Assembly (NCBI GenBank): GCA_000565255.1
Contig: ASRH01000005.1
Span: 119,924-183,923, forward strand
Source of the DNA: Candidatus Aramenus sulfurataquae
Lineage (GTDB): Archaea > Thermoproteota > Thermoprotei_A > Sulfolobales > Sulfolobaceae
Reading direction: 5' to 3'
DNA: 64,000 nucleotides
The notes under the pieces are model-generated. The model ran no database searches. It was not told the DNA's origin and worked only from the letters and a program-made list of their open reading frames with translations. Position numbers and translations under genes: made by a program. Below are positions 17,936-26,590 of this stretch, piece after piece; the first letter of the stretch is position 1; each line of letters begins with the position of its first letter.

Positions 17936-18858
17936 AGTACGCAGTGTTAAGCGCAGACGAGCTCTTCGTCTCTATGGCAGAGCTGTTAGCTATAATTAAG
18001 AGGGACGCGAGTTTTTTCACGGGAGTTGCAGTTTTTGAAGGAGAAAGCAGAAACGTCGCTAGGAGGTCTTCTACGATAAAGTACACTGGGGAGGTATTGG
18101 CCATATCTGAGGACTCCAAGGAGATAGTGGACGCCGTTAGGGGTAAGTGCTTTTCAGTTAAGCCCAACGTCATAATGGGCTCAGGGAAGGACGAGTTCCA
18201 GCAAGCGTACTCCGAAGTGCTAAAGGCAATTAAGCCCTCGAGAAATTGCGACGTCCTAGATCTAATCTTCACGGACGGAGTAATCATAGCGGGAATTAGG
18301 GAGGAAGAGAGGGACACCAAGAGCATGTTAGTCCACTCTAAAAAGCCCTTTTCCCAATCAGGAACTATGGATCCCTTTACATCGAGGCTTTTGGTTAACT
18401 TGGCAAATCCAAAGAGCCTGGTCTGTGATCCCTTCGTGGGGCTGGGGTCTATACTGCTGGAGTCAGCGTGGATTGGGTACAAGTGCTTGGGGAGCGACGT
18501 TGATCTCAAGGCTCTGGACAAGGCTAGGAAAAACTTGGATTTCTTTGGCTATCAGTGCGAGTTACTACAGTCCTCCGCCACAGCGATGCCATACAGAGAG
18601 GTAGAGGCCATAGTTACGGACCCGCCCTATGGTAGATCGTCAAGTGCCAAGGGGGAGAGCCTGGACATGTTATACGAAGACTTCTTCTTCAACTCGGCGG
18701 AGCTTTTAATGGAGAAGGGAAAACTAGTCTTCGCTACTGGCTCAAACTTAGAGTGGAGGGACAAGATTAAAAGCGCTGGTTTGAGAGTACTCTCCATACA
18801 CTTTATTTACCTACACAAGAGCCTCAGCAGGAAGATATACGTGGTGGAGAAGCCTTGA
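17932..18858 (+). CDS. tRNA guanosine-10 N2-methyltransferase-like (Trm-G10/Trm11 family)
   Basis: A 308-residue SAM-dependent methyltransferase. The C-terminal Rossmann half has VCDPFVGLGSILLESAW (SAM-binding motif I) at about residues 163-180 and TDPPYGRS, the amino-methylating motif IV, at about residues 228-235. The N-terminal part is shorter than the full THUMP-containing form and diverges from it. Related archaeal enzymes methylate the exocyclic amine of G10 in tRNA. It lies in a run of tRNA-maturation genes, overlapping prs and rnz by 4 nt each. Confidence 0.85.
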   Translation: MKYAVLSADELFVSMAELLAIIKRDASFFTGVAVFEGESRNVARRSSTIKYTGEVLAISEDSKEIVDAVRGKCFSVKPNVIMGSGKDEFQQAYSEVLKAIKPSRNCDVLDLIFTDGVIIAGIREEERDTKSMLVHSKKPFSQSGTMDPFTSRLLVNLANPKSLVCDPFVGLGSILLESAWIGYKCLGSDVDLKALDKARKNLDFFGYQCELLQSSATAMPYREVEAIVTDPPYGRSSSAKGESLDMLYEDFFFNSAELLMEKGKLVFATGSNLEWRDKIKSAGLRVLSIHFIYLHKSLSRKIYVVEKP

Positions 18859-19733
18859 TAGAGACCTTCTTCCTAGGCACTGGAGGAGGCGCGCCATCAA
18901 AGAGGAGACTTCCAGCCTACCTCTTCAGGAGGGGCGCATTCAACGTCCTCATGGACTGCGGTGAGGGAACGCAGATAACCATGATAAACCACTCCTTGAG
19001 CATAATGGCCATAAAGGTCGTAGCAATCACTCACATGCACGCTGACCACGTGATGGGCCTGCCAGCAATGGTGCAAACTATGAGTATGTACAACAGGAGC
19101 GAGAAGTTGTACATAATAGGACCCAGCAAGGTACAAGAGCTCCTAAAGGCCACGTTTGAGCTCACTCACTTCTACCCCACGTTCAGGATAGAGTACGTCA
19201 GCGAGTACGAGGACAAGGAGGTGAGGCTAACTCCTTTCCCTACTAAACACGTAATCCCCTCCCAAGGTTACATACTAGAGGAAAAGGAAAGGGTTAACGT
19301 AGACAAGGAGAGGCTTGAGAGAGAAGGGATAAGGGACTGGAGGGTAATAAGGCAACTGAAGGAGGGGAAGGAGGTAAAGCTAGGCGACAAGGTGTTAAAG
19401 CCTGAGGACTACTTAATCAAGAAGAGGGGCTTGAAGGTCGCCTACACTGGCGATACCTCGTACTCTGACAGGGTAGTTGAGGCGGTCAAGGGGGCAGACC
19501 TTCTCCTGCACGACTCGACGTTCTTGGACGACGTAAACGCCGAGGAGTACGGACACTCCACCGTCTCGGTCGCGGCAGAGGTTGCAAAAAGGGCTGAGGT
19601 AAAGAGGCTAGCTCTAGTACACATAAGCGGTAGGTACGAGGACAACGAGGAGCTGGAAAGGGTAGCTAGAAAGACTTTTAAGTGGTCCTTCGCGCCTAAG
19701 GACCTCTCCTATTACGTACTTCGTCAGGGATAG
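18855..19733 (+). CDS. rnz: Ribonuclease Z (tRNA 3'-processing endonuclease)
   Basis: A 292-residue metallo-beta-lactamase-fold enzyme that cuts the 3' trailer from tRNA precursors so that CCA can be added. The metal motif [10 protein letters not shown] (HxHxDH) is at about residues 59-68, GTGGGAPS marks the N terminus, and further ligands lie in YTGDTSYSD and EYGHST. The TTG start overlaps the preceding TGA as TTGA, a common coupling device. It sits logically upstream of the CCA-adding enzyme at 21235. Confidence 0.94.
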   Translation: MIETFFLGTGGGAPSKRRLPAYLFRRGAFNVLMDCGEGTQITMINHSLSIMAIKVVAITHMHADHVMGLPAMVQTMSMYNRSEKLYIIGPSKVQELLKATFELTHFYPTFRIEYVSEYEDKEVRLTPFPTKHVIPSQGYILEEKERVNVDKERLEREGIRDWRVIRQLKEGKEVKLGDKVLKPEDYLIKKRGLKVAYTGDTSYSDRVVEAVKGADLLLHDSTFLDDVNAEEYGHSTVSVAAEVAKRAEVKRLALVHISGRYEDNEELERVARKTFKWSFAPKDLSYYVLRQG

Positions 19734-20151
19734 GGTTTTCCCAGAGAGGCCTCCCCCTAGCAGTCTTGGGGGCAAGCCAGTCCACTACCTCCTCGGGGTT
19801 TTCGTATTCAATAGTCACTTCAATGGGCCCTAAAGGCGACTCCCTCTCGTCGTCTACAAAGGACAACACCCCAACGCTTGCAGCCTGTTTGTGTATCATG
19901 AAGGTTATTTTCTTACCTTGGATCCCCCTCCTCAAGTACTTCCTTGCAGCGTCAAGTATTCTCTCTTCCCTAAGTACTTTGTGCATCTTTTTCAAGCTGC
20001 TAAGGGAATTGGCCTCAGCAAAAATCACCTTACCAAGTGGTTTTTCCTCAACGCGTATGCTCTCGAAGTCGAAGAAGTTCATTATCGCTACCTTTACCTT
20101 GTCCTCGTCCTCAGAGGGCCTAACCTCTGCCACGAAAGTTACTTTAGTCAT
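19696..20151 (-). CDS. UPF0201-family protein
   Basis: A 151-residue archaeal protein of the UPF0201 family ([17 protein letters not shown] at the start, [16 protein letters not shown] in the middle, [21 protein letters not shown] near the end). The fold resembles a ribosomal protein L5/RNA-binding alpha/beta sandwich, but no activity is known. The 3' end overlaps rnz on the opposite strand by 38 nt, and its start overlaps the upstream UPF0200 gene by 4 nt, so UPF0200-UPF0201 form one operon. Confidence 0.86.
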   Translation of the reverse strand: MTKVTFVAEVRPSEDEDKVKVAIMNFFDFESIRVEEKPLGKVIFAEANSLSSLKKMHKVLREERILDAARKYLRRGIQGKKITFMIHKQAASVGVLSFVDDERESPLGPIEVTIEYENPEEVVDWLAPKTARGRPLWENPIPDEVRNRRGP

Positions 20152-20678
20152 CTTAATATCCTTTGTATAATTTCTTCTGACCTCCTCTTAAACTCCTCGA
20201 TCGACGAGTCGTTGAGCACTACGTAATCCGCCATAGCTATGACCCCTCCTATACCTAACTTTATTTCGTCGAGGTCCCTTCTCCTCAACTCTTGGATGTC
20301 TTTGGAGTCGTCCTGCCTCATCCTGCTCATCATTCTGGAGTACCTAAGTTGAGGAGGGGAATGGATGGCCACAATTATCGGTTCTCCCAGCCTCTTGAAC
20401 TCCTCCACCTCGTACAAGCTCCTGACTCCCTCAAAGGCAACTAACTTGGCTGAGGGAGGGACTTCCTCTATGCTAAGCCTCGCCACGACTCCCTCACCGT
20501 AGATCTCCCTTATCCTCTTGGCGAAGTCCATTAGCTTTTCGCCGTGTCTCGCCTCCTTTTCGTACCTTTTCCTGAGCGCGTCACCCATAGAGATCACTTG
20601 GAAGCCCTTCTCTTTCAACATCTTTGCGAATTCAGTCTTTCCAGAACCCGGCATTCCAGTAATAAGAATTACTTTAAT
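20148..20678 (-). CDS. UPF0200-family P-loop kinase-like protein with apparent ATT start
   Basis: A nucleotide kinase-like protein of the UPF0200 family (dephospho-CoA kinase/adenylate kinase relatives). The Walker A loop [11 protein letters not shown] sits at the very N terminus and GDALRKRYE and RRDLDE resemble NMP-binding and lid segments. The first ordinary start codon (ATG 20654) would cut off the beta strand KVILIT that precedes every P-loop. In the same frame an ATT at 20676-20678 lies 6 nt after a perfect AGGTGG (20685-20690, minus strand), giving [14 protein letters not shown] immediately after the start, as in homologues. I therefore annotate an ATT start; ATA at 20681 is the alternative. 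Confidence 0.8.
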   Translation of the reverse strand: MKVILITGMPGSGKTEFAKMLKEKGFQVISMGDALRKRYEKEARHGEKLMDFAKRIREIYGEGVVARLSIEEVPPSAKLVAFEGVRSLYEVEEFKRLGEPIIVAIHSPPQLRYSRMMSRMRQDDSKDIQELRRRDLDEIKLGIGGVIAMADYVVLNDSSIEEFKRRSEEIIQRILR

Positions 20679-20717
20679 TATTGACCACCTAAATCTTGTG
20701 AATAGAGGTTTAAAAGT

Positions 20718-21269
20718 ATGAGGTTGTTTATAGCAATTAAAATTGAAGGCATTCCAACAATCCTTTCCCTCCTCGAGGACTTAAGGCTCATTGGGGCTGA
20801 CGTAAAGCTCGTCGAGCCGGAGAACGTGCACGTAACGCTTGCCTTCTTGGGGGAAGTGGAAGACTCTAGGGTCGAGGCGATAAGGAGGGCCATGGACGGC
20901 GTGAAGTTCAACAGGTTTAACGTCACTTTAAGGGGCATGGGAGCTTTTCCAAGCCTCTCTAGGCCAAGGGTAGTTTGGGTCGGGATAGAGAAGGGGTTCA
21001 ACCAGATGAAGGAGATCAGAGATCAGCTGGTACAAAACCTCAAGAAGGTTGGAGTTAGGCCAGAGAACGACAACGAGTTCCTTCCTCACGTGACCTTAGG
21101 GAGAGTGAAGGGACCCAGGAATTTGCCCAAGTTGAGCGAATTCATCACTAAAAACGCCGATATAATCGTGGGGGAGATGGAGGTAAGGGAGATAACTCTC
21201 TTTAAGAGCACTTTGACGCCTAGGGGGCCCATTTATGAGCAGCTCCACTCAGCTAGATCAAGTGCTTAG
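20718..21269 (+). CDS. thpR: RNA 2',3'-cyclic phosphodiesterase (2H family)
   Basis: A 183-residue 2H phosphoesterase. The two catalytic HxTx motifs are HVTL at about residues 38-41 ([10 protein letters not shown]) and HVTL near residue 129 ([10 protein letters not shown]), with the second followed by the usual basic stretch. Such enzymes open 2',3'-cyclic phosphates at RNA ends and were first known as 2'-5' RNA ligases. The end overlaps the cca gene by 35 nt in the same direction, so the pair is co-transcribed, fitting a tRNA-repair theme. Confidence 0.93.
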   Translation: MRLFIAIKIEGIPTILSLLEDLRLIGADVKLVEPENVHVTLAFLGEVEDSRVEAIRRAMDGVKFNRFNVTLRGMGAFPSLSRPRVVWVGIEKGFNQMKEIRDQLVQNLKKVGVRPENDNEFLPHVTLGRVKGPRNLPKLSEFITKNADIIVGEMEVREITLFKSTLTPRGPIYEQLHSARSSA

Positions 21270-22503
21270 GGAAGTCCTCTCTAGGGTAAAGCCTACTGAG
21301 GAGGATGAACACAAAATAAGGCGTTCTCTCAACGTAGTGCTAGATAGGCTTAAGGGGCTCGACGCGCAAATCCACGGCTCCTTTAGGAAGGGAACTTGGT
21401 TGAAAGGGGACGCTGACGTAGACGTGTTCGTCTTCTTCCCCAAGGAAGTGGGTAAGGAGTACTTAAGGACTGAGGCCCTAAAGTTGTTGTTGGAGAGACT
21501 TAAGGGACTGGAAGTGGACATGGCCTACGCCGAGCATCCATACCTAATAACTAGGGTGGAGAGAGTTGAAGTTGACGTCGTACCGGGCCTAAAGGTGGAG
21601 AGCGGGGAAGAGGCATTGACGGCAGTTGACAGGACGCCATTCCACACAGAATACGTGTTGTCTCACTTGTCAGATGAGCAAAAGGACGAGGTAAGGCTAC
21701 TCAAGAGGTTTTTGAAGGGAATAGGGGTGTATGGAGCAGAGATAAAGGTCCAAGGATTCTCGGGTTACGTCAGCGAGTTGCTCGTAGTAAAGTACGGTAC
21801 CTTTGTGAGAGTCCTAGAGGAGGCTAGAAAGTGGAGGAACCCAGTCAAGGTAGAGCTTGTTAAGCCAAAGAGGGAATTTGACTCTCCAGTGATAATCCCA
21901 GATCCAGTTGACCCCAGGAGGAACGCAGCAGCAGCGGTTTCCCTCAAGAGTCTAGCCACGTTCGTCATAGCCAGCCACTTCTTCCTTAAGAACCCCTCTA
22001 TGCGTTTCTTCTTCCCACCGGAGGTGAAGGATGCCAAGCCAATGGGAGATGTGTTGATCACGAAGGTGTACATAGAGGAGAAGGCCGTGGAGGATGTGCT
22101 CTGGGGGCAAGTCTACAGAAGCATTGAGAGGACGAGGAACGAGCTCAAGGCTAAGGGGTATAGGGTGATCGACGTTAAAGGCTATGGCGACTCAAGCGTT
22201 GTAACAATAGCCGTGCAACTGGAGTCGCGCTACGTGGGCAAATACAAGCTAAATCAAGGCCCCTCCTTTTACTTGATAAGCTCTGTGGAGGACTTCGTGG
22301 AAAAGAACGAAAACGTCTGGGTAGGCGAGGACGGTAAGCTCTACTCCGTAAAGGAGAGGAAGGACGGATCACCGGAGGAAATAGTTAAAGCTTCAATAAC
22401 GTTAAAGTATAAACATAGGATAGAGCAGTACTGGTTGGAAGGGGAGCCAGAAGAGCCTTGCCTGAGGAAGTTTTTGAAAAAGACCCCAACTTGGTTGAAA
22501 TAA
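21235..22503 (+). CDS. cca: CCA-adding enzyme (archaeal class I tRNA nucleotidyltransferase)
   Basis: A 422-residue enzyme that builds or repairs the CCA end of every tRNA, needed here because none of the three fully visible tRNA genes encodes CCA. GSFRKGTWLKGDADVDVFV near residue 42 is the class I nucleotidyltransferase signature, with D-x-D as metal ligands; the third carboxylate is in VEVDVVP. Head, neck, body and tail regions are of normal length. The gene start lies inside thpR and its end overlaps the next gene by 46 nt. Confidence 0.95.
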   Translation: MSSSTQLDQVLREVLSRVKPTEEDEHKIRRSLNVVLDRLKGLDAQIHGSFRKGTWLKGDADVDVFVFFPKEVGKEYLRTEALKLLLERLKGLEVDMAYAEHPYLITRVERVEVDVVPGLKVESGEEALTAVDRTPFHTEYVLSHLSDEQKDEVRLLKRFLKGIGVYGAEIKVQGFSGYVSELLVVKYGTFVRVLEEARKWRNPVKVELVKPKREFDSPVIIPDPVDPRRNAAAAVSLKSLATFVIASHFFLKNPSMRFFFPPEVKDAKPMGDVLITKVYIEEKAVEDVLWGQVYRSIERTRNELKAKGYRVIDVKGYGDSSVVTIAVQLESRYVGKYKLNQGPSFYLISSVEDFVEKNENVWVGEDGKLYSVKERKDGSPEEIVKASITLKYKHRIEQYWLEGEPEEPCLRKFLKKTPTWLK

Positions 22504-23102
22504 GGGCTTTTATATACCCTAAGTTCGACGAGGGAATATACAGAGAGTTAGTGGAAAACGGCATAACCCACGCTTACTCCTTTGGCAGAGTCCAGTACGG
22601 AAAGCTTAAGGTATTGGGCAAAGGGAAGACAGGAGTTGTAGTTCTTTTAGATAGAGACAAGGCAGTAAAGATCAGACGCGCGGACTCTCCCAAGGAGAGT
22701 TTAGAGCTGGAGGCTAGGATACAAGAGATGGCATACCCCTCCTCCCCAAAGGTGTACTTTTACGGGAGAAACTTCATTGTTATGGAGTACGTAAGGGGCA
22801 GGACTCTGACGCCGAAGGACCTTGGAGCTCTGCCAGACCTCCTAGTTAGGGCAAGGTATCTGGAAGAGGTAAAAATAGAACACTTGGAGCTGTCAAGGCC
22901 TTGGAGGAATGTACTATACAATGGGGAGAGGACTTACATAATAGACTATGACTCCTCTCAAGTCAAGGAAAACCCGAACAACGTGACTAAAGTTCTTTCT
23001 GCCTTCAAGTTGTACGAACTAGCAAGGGAGTACAAGAAAGGGAGGGATCTAAGGAAAGTCCTCTCTACCTTGACAAAACTGCTACCTTCTTCCTCAAAGT
23101 GA
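22458..23102 (+). CDS. Predicted Ser/Thr protein kinase-like protein (COG2112 type)
   Basis: A 214-residue lipopolysaccharide-kinase/RIO-like fold. LGKGKTGVVVLLDRDKAVKIRR at about residues 54-75 has the Gly-rich loop and the ATP-anchoring Lys; VMEYVRGRTL is the hinge, and YIIDYDSS holds a DYD in place of DFG. The HRD-like catalytic loop is present as H-x8-N in the ELSRPWRNVLY region but is unusual. Proteins of this group occur in many archaea; substrates are unknown. A TTG start at 22458, 46 nt inside cca, gives the family's N terminus. Confidence 0.78.
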   Translation: MPEEVFEKDPNLVEIRAFIYPKFDEGIYRELVENGITHAYSFGRVQYGKLKVLGKGKTGVVVLLDRDKAVKIRRADSPKESLELEARIQEMAYPSSPKVYFYGRNFIVMEYVRGRTLTPKDLGALPDLLVRARYLEEVKIEHLELSRPWRNVLYNGERTYIIDYDSSQVKENPNNVTKVLSAFKLYELAREYKKGRDLRKVLSTLTKLLPSSSK

Positions 23103-23274
23103 TCCTTATATCCTGCATAGTCGGGGTTGAGAGCTGATATCCACACTTGGGACATCTACCTCCGTAAATGGATTTAATCTCCGATGGAGTCCTAACTCCG
23201 TAAAAGTCTTGACCCACTTTCTCGAACCTGTAGAGTTCATACCCACAATTTTTACACTTGTAGACAACGGGAAT
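23065..23274 (-). CDS. Small zinc-ribbon protein with apparent ATT start
   Basis: A 69-residue protein with two CxxC knuckles, YKCKNCGYEL near the N terminus and GRCPKCGYQL about 35 residues on, so a classic zinc ribbon likely bound to nucleic acid or ribosome. It has no ATG, GTG or TTG upstream of the first CxxC in frame. An ATT at 23272-23274 lies 6 nt downstream of a perfect AGGTGG (23281-23286 on the minus strand) and yields MPVVYKCKNCG. A TATA-like TATATATTAAA lies about 25 nt further upstream (near 23310-23320). The 3' end overlaps the kinase-like gene by 38 nt on the opposite strand. Confidence 0.75.
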   Translation of the reverse strand: MPVVYKCKNCGYELYRFEKVGQDFYGVRTPSEIKSIYGGRCPKCGYQLSTPTMQDIRITLRKKVAVLSR

Positions 23275-23414
23275 TTCTAACCACCTATTTATTACTCTCC
23301 CAGTCCAACGCTTTAATATATACTATACATGTTACCCTTCCAATATTATTTTCCTTACCAAGGCTTATATGGGGGGAGAGTAAGCCGAAAGTAATCATAT
23401 TATGGCTATCATAA

Positions 23415-23423
23415 CTTTTAAAT
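23415..23423 (+). promoter_or_regulatory. TATA-like box for tRNA-Pro
   Basis: CTTTTAAAT stands 25-33 nt before the tRNA 5' end, as expected for a basal archaeal promoter. Confidence 0.45.
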
Positions 23424-23447
23424 GCAGGGATATCTGTCTTAATGTGG

Positions 23448-23545
23448 GGGGCCGTAGTCTAGCATGGACTAGGATGCCAGCCTGGGGATAAGTTCCCTAA
23501 CCACCAGAACGCTGGTGGTCCCGGGTTCAAATCCCGGCGGCCCCA
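23448..23545 (+). tRNA. tRNA-Pro, anticodon GGG, with 22-nt intron
   Basis: Acceptor GGGGCCG pairs with CGGCCCC, the anticodon stem CCAGC (23477-23481) pairs with GCTGG, and the T arm is CCGGG-TTCAAAT-CCCGG. The loop starts CTGGGG, placing anticodon GGG at 23484-23486. A 22-nt intron (23488-23509, beginning ATAAG and ending CAGAA) sits between positions 37 and 38. CCA is not encoded. The last 19 nt overlap the 3' end of the antisense permease gene. Confidence 0.92.
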
Positions 23546-24312
23546 CCTAACTTGTACTGCACTACCCTTACTGTTGCTAGGACAGCTAAGCCTATTACGA
23601 TCATTATCGCCGAGGCTGTCACAGCTACCCCTGGGCCGTAATAGCCAAAGTACTCGTATATCTGGATGGGCGCAGGGGTAACGCCGTTAAATGGCCCTCC
23701 CAACACGTAGTATGCTATAATAGCAATGGAACCGAACTCGCTCATGGCCCTAGACATGGCAACGAGGAGGGACGTCACGATCCCCTTATATGACATTGGA
23801 AGCACGACGGCAAGGAAAGTCCTGAGCTCTCCAGCCCCAAGGCTCCTCGCGTAGTTCTCGTATGATCTAGGGAGGGAGTCGAAAAAGCTCTTCAAGCTTT
23901 TAATGTAGATTGGCGCCGAGACCACCACTAACGCCGATGTCAAGCCTAGGTAAGTGTCGAAGAAGTTTATTCCCAGGCTCCTCAGGAAGTCCCCTATTGG
24001 GGTGTAAGGGCTGTCCAAGAACACTAGAGCAACCCCTACGATGGGATGGGGTATTGAGGCCGGGACGTCAGCTAGGGAGTCAGCGATGAGGTCCCTGTTC
24101 CTGGAAAGGTAGTAGGAGAGTGGGGTAAAGAGGGCGAAGTCCACTGCGACTGCGGTGGCAGAGGAGGTAACCGTGAGGAGGACACCCTCCAAGAAGGTTG
24201 AGGAATAAGCTTGTGGTGAATTGAAAACGAAAAAGCCCATGTATACTAGAACTAGTACGGGAAGGGAAAGGAGGAGAGCTAAAAAAATCCCTATTGCCTT
24301 TAGTATCCTCAT
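23527..24312 (-). CDS. wtpB: ABC transporter permease, tungstate/molybdate type
   Basis: A 261-residue membrane protein with about six spans. It has the ABC-permease EAA-type loop ENYARSLGAGELRTFLAVVLPMS at about residues 150-172, which docks onto an ATPase subunit. With the binding protein encoded 4 nt upstream it forms a Wtp/Mod-like oxyanion importer. No ATPase gene is adjacent. The last codons (GGAAGI and the stop TGA, read at 23527-23529) lie inside the tRNA-Pro gene, read antisense, so the reading frame ends in tRNA sequence. This may mean that the original end and the ATPase gene were lost by a rearrangement at the tRNA. Confidence 0.82.
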   Translation of the reverse strand: MRILKAIGIFLALLLSLPVLVLVYMGFFVFNSPQAYSSTFLEGVLLTVTSSATAVAVDFALFTPLSYYLSRNRDLIADSLADVPASIPHPIVGVALVFLDSPYTPIGDFLRSLGINFFDTYLGLTSALVVVSAPIYIKSLKSFFDSLPRSYENYARSLGAGELRTFLAVVLPMSYKGIVTSLLVAMSRAMSEFGSIAIIAYYVLGGPFNGVTPAPIQIYEYFGYYGPGVAVTASAIMIVIGLAVLATVRVVQYKLGGAAGI

Positions 24313-25355
24313 GAAGAGTTCGCCACTTGTAAGTATCCCTCTGAGATTAATTGAGCTATCTGTGGTGGTACTGCGGTAGTGTTGAACAGGAATGCAGGCT
24401 TTAATGGGGTTAGCCCGTACTGCGACAGTATACTGGAGTGCTCTACCACGAAGATCGCGAACTGGATGGCCTCGTTATAGTTGTTAGTTGCCTTAGGTAT
24501 CGTGATGTACAAGTAGATGGGGGAGCCGTGGGTTATCCCTGTGGCTAGCTTGTAGGTGAAGTTGTAGTAGAAGTTAGCGTAAGCGGGGTCTCCTAGGTTC
24601 AGCTTGTCTGGGAGCTGTATGTACTCTAGGTGCTTGGCAATTGCTGCGGACTTGTAAATGAAGAGGAAGTTTATGTTGCCAGCGGTTAGGTCTGGGACGA
24701 GTTCCGCAGCGTTTGAGGCTGTAACGTTGCCTTGGTTATTCAGCATCCTGTCGAAGTAGTAAGACGTGTTGTGCTGGTACAAGTACCCCGCTATCTCTAG
24801 AACTATCCACGCCCTGCAACCAGCTGGGTCTGTGTTGGGGTCGGAAATTCCCACCTTGACTTTACCACTTGTTAAGACAGTGAAGAACCCAGACCAGTTC
24901 CCGCTCTGAGCGTCCTCTAAGGCCATCTTGGCGTACTGGTTGTTTATGCTTGCATTAGTATACGCTATCGAAAGCTGGTCTGCTACGAAGGCTATTGCCC
25001 ACCCGGAGTTGTATTGGCCTAGGTCGGTCGTTCCTGCGCTTAACGCTACTGGCATAAATACAGTCACTCCGGCGCTTGATCCCTCCGTCTCTATTTCGCG
25101 GGCTAGCCCAAAGGATCCTCCACCTTTTGGCATCAGTATTGGAATTCCAGTCGAGTTGTGGAAGGCGTTAAGTAAGGTCTCAGCCTCTGCCGTATACGCG
25201 TCCGCTACCCACACAGAGATCGGAGTTTCAGAGCTCGTGACGGTAGTTGTAGCGGTTGGAGTAGTGGTGTGGCTCTTTGGGATCAACAAATATACTGCTA
25301 TCCCTAGAATTATTACGACTACTACAATTATTCCTACAAGGGCTGTCCTGTTCAT
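24309..25355 (-). CDS. wtpA: ABC transporter substrate-binding protein (WtpA/ModA-like)
   Basis: A 348-residue secreted protein. Residues 5-26 form one membrane anchor or signal (VGIIVVVVIILGIAVYLL), followed by a Thr-rich linker (TTTPTATTTVTSS) that is probably heavily glycosylated, typical of Sulfolobales binding proteins. The mature part has the oxyanion-binding fold: VTVFMPVALS, then VKVGISDPNTDPAGCRAW, very close to the tungstate/molybdate motif. The Asp/Glu that complete octahedral metal-oxide coordination in WtpA cannot be assigned with certainty. Its stop overlaps the permease start by 4 nt. Confidence 0.83.
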   Translation of the reverse strand: MNRTALVGIIVVVVIILGIAVYLLIPKSHTTTPTATTTVTSSETPISVWVADAYTAEAETLLNAFHNSTGIPILMPKGGGSFGLAREIETEGSSAGVTVFMPVALSAGTTDLGQYNSGWAIAFVADQLSIAYTNASINNQYAKMALEDAQSGNWSGFFTVLTSGKVKVGISDPNTDPAGCRAWIVLEIAGYLYQHNTSYYFDRMLNNQGNVTASNAAELVPDLTAGNINFLFIYKSAAIAKHLEYIQLPDKLNLGDPAYANFYYNFTYKLATGITHGSPIYLYITIPKATNNYNEAIQFAIFVVEHSSILSQYGLTPLKPAFLFNTTAVPPQIAQLISEGYLQVANSS

Positions 25356-25430
25356 GTGTCTCTGATGTTACATATTATATTATGGTTTAAAAATATTTCC
25401 GAAGGTAAATATCCTTAAAAAGACTTATTT

Positions 25431-26165
25431 CTAGCTAAACCATTTACTTACAATTCCATATGTAATTGACTGGAAAAGGTTAGAGAATTTCAGAAAATAT
25501 GGGTCAAGTAATAACTTAGAGGGTACATAAATTTCTCTCTTACCCGTCTTTATTGCCTTCACCACGGCGTCCGCCACCTTCTCCGGCTCAACTGCGAACT
25601 TGTCGAAGGAGTTCTTCACTCCCTTAAACGAGGGATGAGAGGAGAAGTTTGTCTTTACGGGCCCAGGGTAAATTCCGGAGACCTTTACGTTGAACTTCCT
25701 CGCCTCGGCCCAAAGACCGTTTGTGAAGCTGGCCAGCCCCGCCTTTGTGGCGGAGTACACGAGAAGTTTAGGGGATGAGACGTAGGCCGCCTCGGAGATT
25801 ATATTGATTATGTTGCCCCTTCTCTTGGAGATCATGGAGGGTAACACAAACTTGGTAAAGTATATTGGCCCAAGGAGGTTGGTTTTCACCATGTACTCCT
25901 CTTCTTCTAACGGGGTCTCGTGGAAGGAACCGTAGACTCCAAAGCCTGCGTTGTTGACTAGCACGTCTATTGTGGAGAACTTCTCCAAGGTCTCCTCAAC
26001 TATTTTCTTGACCTCCTCCTTGTTGGAGACGTCTGCCGCGTAGTTGACGTCACCTACCTCAGGGGGGGTCCTGGAAACTGCCACCACGGTGTATCCGAGC
26101 TTTTTTAGCCTAATAGCGACGCTCTTGCCTATTCCCTTTGAAGCTCCAGTAACTATGGCGATCAT
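25431..26165 (-). CDS. Short-chain dehydrogenase/reductase (SDR family)
   Basis: A 244-residue classical SDR oxidoreductase. TGASKGIGK at residues 6-14 is the NAD(P)-binding glycine motif, NNAG at about residue 70 stabilises the Rossmann fold, and IINIIS, then VYSATKAG, give the catalytic Ser-Tyr-Lys set, followed by YPGPVKTNF. The substrate cannot be read from the sequence; basic residues after the second strand (SRTPPE) suggest NADP. It stands alone between wtpA and tRNA-Thr on the same strand. Confidence 0.9.
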   Translation of the reverse strand: MIAIVTGASKGIGKSVAIRLKKLGYTVVAVSRTPPEVGDVNYAADVSNKEEVKKIVEETLEKFSTIDVLVNNAGFGVYGSFHETPLEEEEYMVKTNLLGPIYFTKFVLPSMISKRRGNIINIISEAAYVSSPKLLVYSATKAGLASFTNGLWAEARKFNVKVSGIYPGPVKTNFSSHPSFKGVKNSFDKFAVEPEKVADAVVKAIKTGKREIYVPSKLLLDPYFLKFSNLFQSITYGIVSKWFS

Positions 26166-26211
26166 TTACTCTAGAACACTGCGTAAGTTTAAGAAGGTTT
26201 TCCCAAAAGAA

Positions 26212-26302
<91 letters not shown>

Positions 26303-26392
26303 ATTTTATAACTAGTAAAGGGATGGCATTTAAAATTTTAGCGCCCTTTTCTGGAAAACTTTTTGTCGACTCTCATGTGCTTATAAGCTTCA

Positions 26393-26590
26393 ATGTCTCA
26401 CATGGACGAGGTAAGGCTGTTTGGAGTGTTAATTGAAATACTAAAGGAAAGGATGCCAGAGGACTGCGGGGGGTTATTGGATGACAACTACAAGTTGTTA
26501 CTCAAGGAAATAAAAAGAAAGGGGCTAGACGCAGTATTAAGGGAGTGGTTAGGAGAGGAGGGAGAGGTCATCCTTGTTGAGCGAAGTTGA
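26393..26590 (+). CDS. Small protein of unknown function
   Basis: A 65-residue (62 from the ATG at 26402) acidic, mainly helical protein: [21 protein letters not shown] followed by a Gly-Gly turn and [20 protein letters not shown]. No motif is recognised. It follows a TTATAAG box (about 26380-26387) and faces tRNA-Thr divergently; its 3' end overlaps the sugar nucleotidyltransferase gene by 23 nt on the other strand. Confidence 0.5.
   Translation: MSHMDEVRLFGVLIEILKERMPEDCGGLLDDNYKLLLKEIKRKGLDAVLREWLGEEGEVILVERS

Noticed and set aside
20652-20654. ATG at 20654 as the UPF0200 start
   Set aside because: It falls inside the Walker A loop and removes the preceding beta strand; the upstream AGGTGG-N6-ATT fits better.
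23446-23545. tRNA-Pro as a proven integration (att) site
   Set aside because: The permease overlap suggests rearrangement, but no integrase gene or second tRNA fragment is present in the window.
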